A DNA stretch of 7,864 nt, taken from contig JBBQBQ010000167.1 in the NCBI GenBank assembly GCA_038317685.1, forward strand, positions 1-7,864, read 5' to 3'. Below, one piece after another: positions 5,795-7,864 of the stretch (positions are counted from its first letter, which is position 1; each line of letters begins with the position of its first letter). Made by a program: the position numbers and the translations under genes. The DNA is from JBBQBQ01 sp038317685 (lineage in GTDB: Bacteria > Desulfobacterota > Desulfuromonadia > Desulfuromonadales > DDH964). The notes beneath the pieces were generated by a model that was not told the DNA's origin, did no database searches, and saw only the letters and a program-made list of their open reading frames with translations.

Positions 5795-6503
5795 TACTCC
5801 GCACAACGAACTGTTGGCGATTTCCGACCTGCATGCCTTTTACGGCGAATCGCATATCCTGCACGGCATCAACTTCAGTGTGCAGCGAGGGGAACTGGTG
5901 ACCCTGCTTGGTCGCAACGGCGCCGGACGGACCACCATCCTCAAGTCGATCATGGGCCTGGTCGGGCGCCGCACCGGCTCCATCCGCGTTGCCGGGAAGG
6001 AGACCCTGCACCTGCCGCCCCACCGCATCCCTCGGTTGGGGATCGGCTACTGCCCGGAGGAACGGGGGATCTTTTCGCGCCTGAGCGTCGAGGAGAATCT
6101 GCTGTTGCCGCCGGTGGTAAAACCCGGCGGCATGACCCTCGAGGAAATCTTTACCCTCTTCCCCAACCTGTATGAGCGCCGCTACAGCGTCGGCACCAAG
6201 CTCTCCGGCGGCGAACAGCAGATGCTGGCCCTGGCCCGGATTCTGCGAACCGGCGCCGAACTGCTCCTCCTCGATGAAATCACCGAGGGCCTGGCGCCGG
6301 TGATCGTGCAGACCCTGGGACGGCTGATTGCCCAACTCAAGGAGCGGGGCTTCACCATCGTACTGGTCGAACAGAACTTCCATTTCGCCGCCGACCTGGC
6401 CGACCGCCACTATGTCGTCGACCACGGCCACATCGTCGAAGTGATACCAATGGATGCCTTGGCGGCGAGCATGGAACGGCTCGGCGGTTATCTCGGGGTT
6501 TAA
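5787..6503 (+). CDS. livF: LivF-type ABC transporter ATP-binding protein with variant Walker A
   Basis: 238 residues, the second ATPase of the importer. The start at 5787 is chosen over 5709 because GGGGAG lies five bases upstream and the earlier extension only duplicates livG coding sequence in another frame. Motifs in order: Walker A GRNGAGRT (42-49) with Arg48 (CGG, 5928-5930) in place of the usual Lys, Q-loop region YCPEERGIF with Glu91 instead of Gln, a canonical signature LSGGEQQMLALARIL (139-153), Walker B LLLLDE (159-164) followed by ITEGLAP, and VEQN (194-197), where LivF proteins normally carry Gln instead of the H-switch His. I recall GRNGAGRT in other LivF-like proteins, so the Arg is probably a recurrent variant and not an error. 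It pairs with LivG to form the ATPase heterodimer and overlaps livG by eight bases. Confidence 0.88.
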   Translation: MPDTPHNELLAISDLHAFYGESHILHGINFSVQRGELVTLLGRNGAGRTTILKSIMGLVGRRTGSIRVAGKETLHLPPHRIPRLGIGYCPEERGIFSRLSVEENLLLPPVVKPGGMTLEEIFTLFPNLYERRYSVGTKLSGGEQQMLALARILRTGAELLLLDEITEGLAPVIVQTLGRLIAQLKERGFTIVLVEQNFHFAADLADRHYVVDHGHIVEVIPMDALAASMERLGGYLGV

Positions 6504-6539
6504 CAGCAAGTGGACCCATTCAACGAAGGGAGTCGCAAC

Positions 6540-7757
6540 ATGAACAGAATGCTTTTGCAGATCCTCACCGGCCTCGCTCTCCTGGGCATGGCGGCAAGCG
6601 TCAGCGCCGCAGGCATTTCCCAGGACAAGGTGAAAATCGGAGTACTGACCGACATGTCTGGAGTTTATTCGGGCATCGGTGGCGAAGGGAGTGTGACCGC
6701 GGCGAAAATGGCTGTGGAAGACTTTGGCGGCAAGGTCCTGGGCAAGCCGATCGAAGTCATCTCCGCCGACCATCAGAACAAGGCGGATATCGCTTCGACC
6801 AAGGCCCGGGAGTGGTCCGATACCGACCACGTGGACATGATCATCGGCCTGCTCAATTCCGGCTGTGCCCTGGCGGTCCAGAAAATCGGCACCGACAAGA
6901 AGATGGTCACTATCGCGACGGGTGCCGGCAGCACCGCGCTGACCAACAAGGACTGCAGCCCCTACGGCATCCACTATGTCTACGATACCTATGCCCTGCC
7001 CAAGGTCGCCGCCAGCGCCATCATCGACCACGGCGGCAAGACCTGGTTCTTCCTCACCGCCGACTATGCCTTTGGCCACTCCCTGGAAGAGAATACCGCG
7101 GCCTTTGTCAAGAAACACGGCGGCACGGTCCTCGGCCAGGTCCGCCATCCCCTCTCCACTTCCGACTTCTCCTCCTACCTGCTCCAGGCCCAAGCCTCGG
7201 GTGCCAAGGTGATCGGCCTGGCCAACGCCGGCGGCGACTTCATCAACGCGGTCAAGCAGGCCCGGGAATTCGGTATCGTTCAGGGGGGGCAAACCATTGC
7301 CGGCATGCTGGTTTTCCTCAGCGACGTGAAGAGCCTTGGCCTTGACATCGCCCAGGGGATGGAATTTGCCACCAGCTTCTACTGGGATCGCGACCAAGCC
7401 TCCCGCGACTGGTCCCAGCGCTATTTCGCCAAGACCGGGGCCATGCCGACCATGAATCAGGCCGGCGTCTACTCCGCCACCATGAACTACCTCAAGGCCA
7501 TCAAGGAAGCCGGCACCGACAACGCCGACGCGGTCATGAAATCGTTCCGGGGGATGAAAATCGACGACTTCTTCTCGGTAAACGGCCACCTGCGCCCCGA
7601 TGGGACCATGGTCCACGACATGTTCCTGGCCGAGGTGAAGAAGCCCTCCGAATCGAAGGGCCCCTGGGACCTCCTCAAAATTCTCAAGCAGGTGCCGGGC
7701 GACGAGGCGTTCATGCCCATGTCCGAGGGGACCTGCCCGCTGGTGACCGGCAAGTAA
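6540..7757 (+). CDS. Periplasmic substrate-binding protein of a LivK-type ABC importer
   Basis: 405 residues of the Peripla_BP_6 (leucine-binding-protein-like) family. Residues 1 to about 23 are a Sec signal peptide: Asn-Arg start, a hydrophobic core LLQILTGLALLGMAA, and an SVSA-A cleavage site, giving a soluble periplasmic protein. No lipobox Cys is present. The mature chain opens DKVKIGVLTDMSGVYSGIGG, a standard first strand and ligand loop, and continues through IIGLLNSGCALAVQKI and FFLTADYAFGHSLEEN to a C-terminal FSVNGHLRPDGTMVHDMFL typical of a proteobacterial subgroup often linked to organic-acid uptake. AAGGGAG lies seven bases before this ATG; a GTG at 6510 would spoil the signal peptide. 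Mature Cys residues occur in SGCAL, NKDCSP and near the end (TCPL). It delivers substrate to the LivG/F complex. Given the 3-hydroxybutyrate route upstream, a short hydroxy- or keto-acid is the best guess. Confidence 0.88.
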   Translation: MNRMLLQILTGLALLGMAASVSAAGISQDKVKIGVLTDMSGVYSGIGGEGSVTAAKMAVEDFGGKVLGKPIEVISADHQNKADIASTKAREWSDTDHVDMIIGLLNSGCALAVQKIGTDKKMVTIATGAGSTALTNKDCSPYGIHYVYDTYALPKVAASAIIDHGGKTWFFLTADYAFGHSLEENTAAFVKKHGGTVLGQVRHPLSTSDFSSYLLQAQASGAKVIGLANAGGDFINAVKQAREFGIVQGGQTIAGMLVFLSDVKSLGLDIAQGMEFATSFYWDRDQASRDWSQRYFAKTGAMPTMNQAGVYSATMNYLKAIKEAGTDNADAVMKSFRGMKIDDFFSVNGHLRPDGTMVHDMFLAEVKKPSESKGPWDLLKILKQVPGDEAFMPMSEGTCPLVTGK

Positions 7758-7781
7758 TAGACCGTAACAGCGACAGTGGCG

Positions 7782-7843
7782 GCACCGGGACGAGTTCTAC
7801 CTCGTCCATCCTGGCTCATGCGCAGGGCAAGCCCGCCCGGTGC
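7782..7843 (+). promoter_or_regulatory. Nested inverted repeats between the binding-protein gene and the next gene
   Basis: Two perfect inverted repeats interlock. GCACCGGG (7782-7789) pairs with CCCGGTGC (7836-7843). GGACGAG (7788-7794) pairs with CTCGTCC (7801-7807) around a 6-base loop. They share two bases, so they either compete or form a junction in which the inner stem is trimmed to ACGAG/CTCGT. A small GGG/CCC hairpin (7825-7827 with 7832-7834) fits inside. No T-run follows, so this is not a standard intrinsic terminator. A structure in this place could stabilise the upstream binding-protein message and lower expression of the next gene, whose AAGGAGCT begins ten bases later. Confidence 0.5.
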
Positions 7844-7861
7844 ATCGTGAACAAGGAGCTA

Positions 7862-7864
7862 ATG
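7862..7864 (+). CDS. Start codon of a further gene, probably a LivH-type permease
   Basis: The window ends exactly on an ATG preceded by AAGGAGCT (7853-7860), one base from it, with AAGGAG three bases from it. A complete HAAT importer needs two membrane permeases (LivH and LivM), neither of which appears in the window, so a permease gene is expected here. Only the start codon is visible and the product is inferred from context. The ribosome binding site spacing is tight, so the true start could lie a little further on. Confidence 0.4.

Noticed and set aside
5691..7616. Very long (641-codon) open frame on the minus strand across livF and the binding-protein gene
   Set aside because: It is an antisense shadow of two well-supported genes in high-GC DNA. 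It is Gly/His/Asp/Gln-rich with no recognisable domain and spans an intergenic gap.
7788..7807. Intrinsic terminator after the binding-protein gene
   Set aside because: The stem is good but no T-run follows and another gene starts downstream with a ribosome binding site, so it is recorded as a regulatory structure instead.

Overview
The window reads as part of a Gram-negative chromosome, high in GC across the genes and AT-rich in the one large intergenic gap. It carries a co-directional catabolic and transport operon on the + strand. The style (sigma-54 promoter, divergent PAS-type regulator remnant, acid-CoA chemistry next to a Liv-type ABC transporter) fits an anaerobic or facultative proteobacterium. 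My best guess is the Desulfuromonas/Geobacter group (Desulfuromonadales), but this rests on gene style alone and is low to moderate confidence.

Layout. Positions 1-66 hold a short stretch with three CCGA...ATT-type repeats that look like the edge of a mobile element. Positions 31-405 (minus) encode the N-terminal part of a PAS sensor of the kind found in sigma-54 activators. Its homology stops exactly where the repeats begin, so the regulator appears to be broken. Positions 406-878 are a divergent control region with a consensus-perfect sigma-54 (-24/-12) promoter at 752-767, an AT-rich upstream tract, candidate activator sites and an untranslated leader of about 100 nt.

The operon then runs: acetyl-CoA acetyltransferase (879-2054), single-chain 3-oxoacid CoA-transferase (2079-3443), 3-hydroxybutyrate dehydrogenase of the SDR family (3455-4213), tandem universal stress protein (4233-5027), LivG-type ATPase (5042-5794), LivF-type ATPase (5787-6503), LivK-type periplasmic binding protein (6540-7757), then a structured 104-nt gap and the start codon of a further gene at 7862, probably a permease. 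Spacers up to livK are at most 36 nt or overlap, and every gene has a good Shine-Dalgarno sequence, so this is most likely one transcript.

How the genes work together: the first three enzymes make a complete route from 3-hydroxybutyrate through acetoacetate and acetoacetyl-CoA to two acetyl-CoA. The linked Liv-type importer most plausibly brings in the substrate (3-hydroxybutyrate, acetoacetate or a related short acid) rather than leucine, and the universal stress protein sits between the enzyme and transport halves as a possible energy-status regulator. The most interesting points are the perfect sigma-54 promoter facing a truncated activator, the apparent dedicated hydroxy-acid ABC importer, an ATPase pair predicted to have one canonical and one degenerate ATP site, and a nested RNA structure between the binding-protein gene and the following gene.
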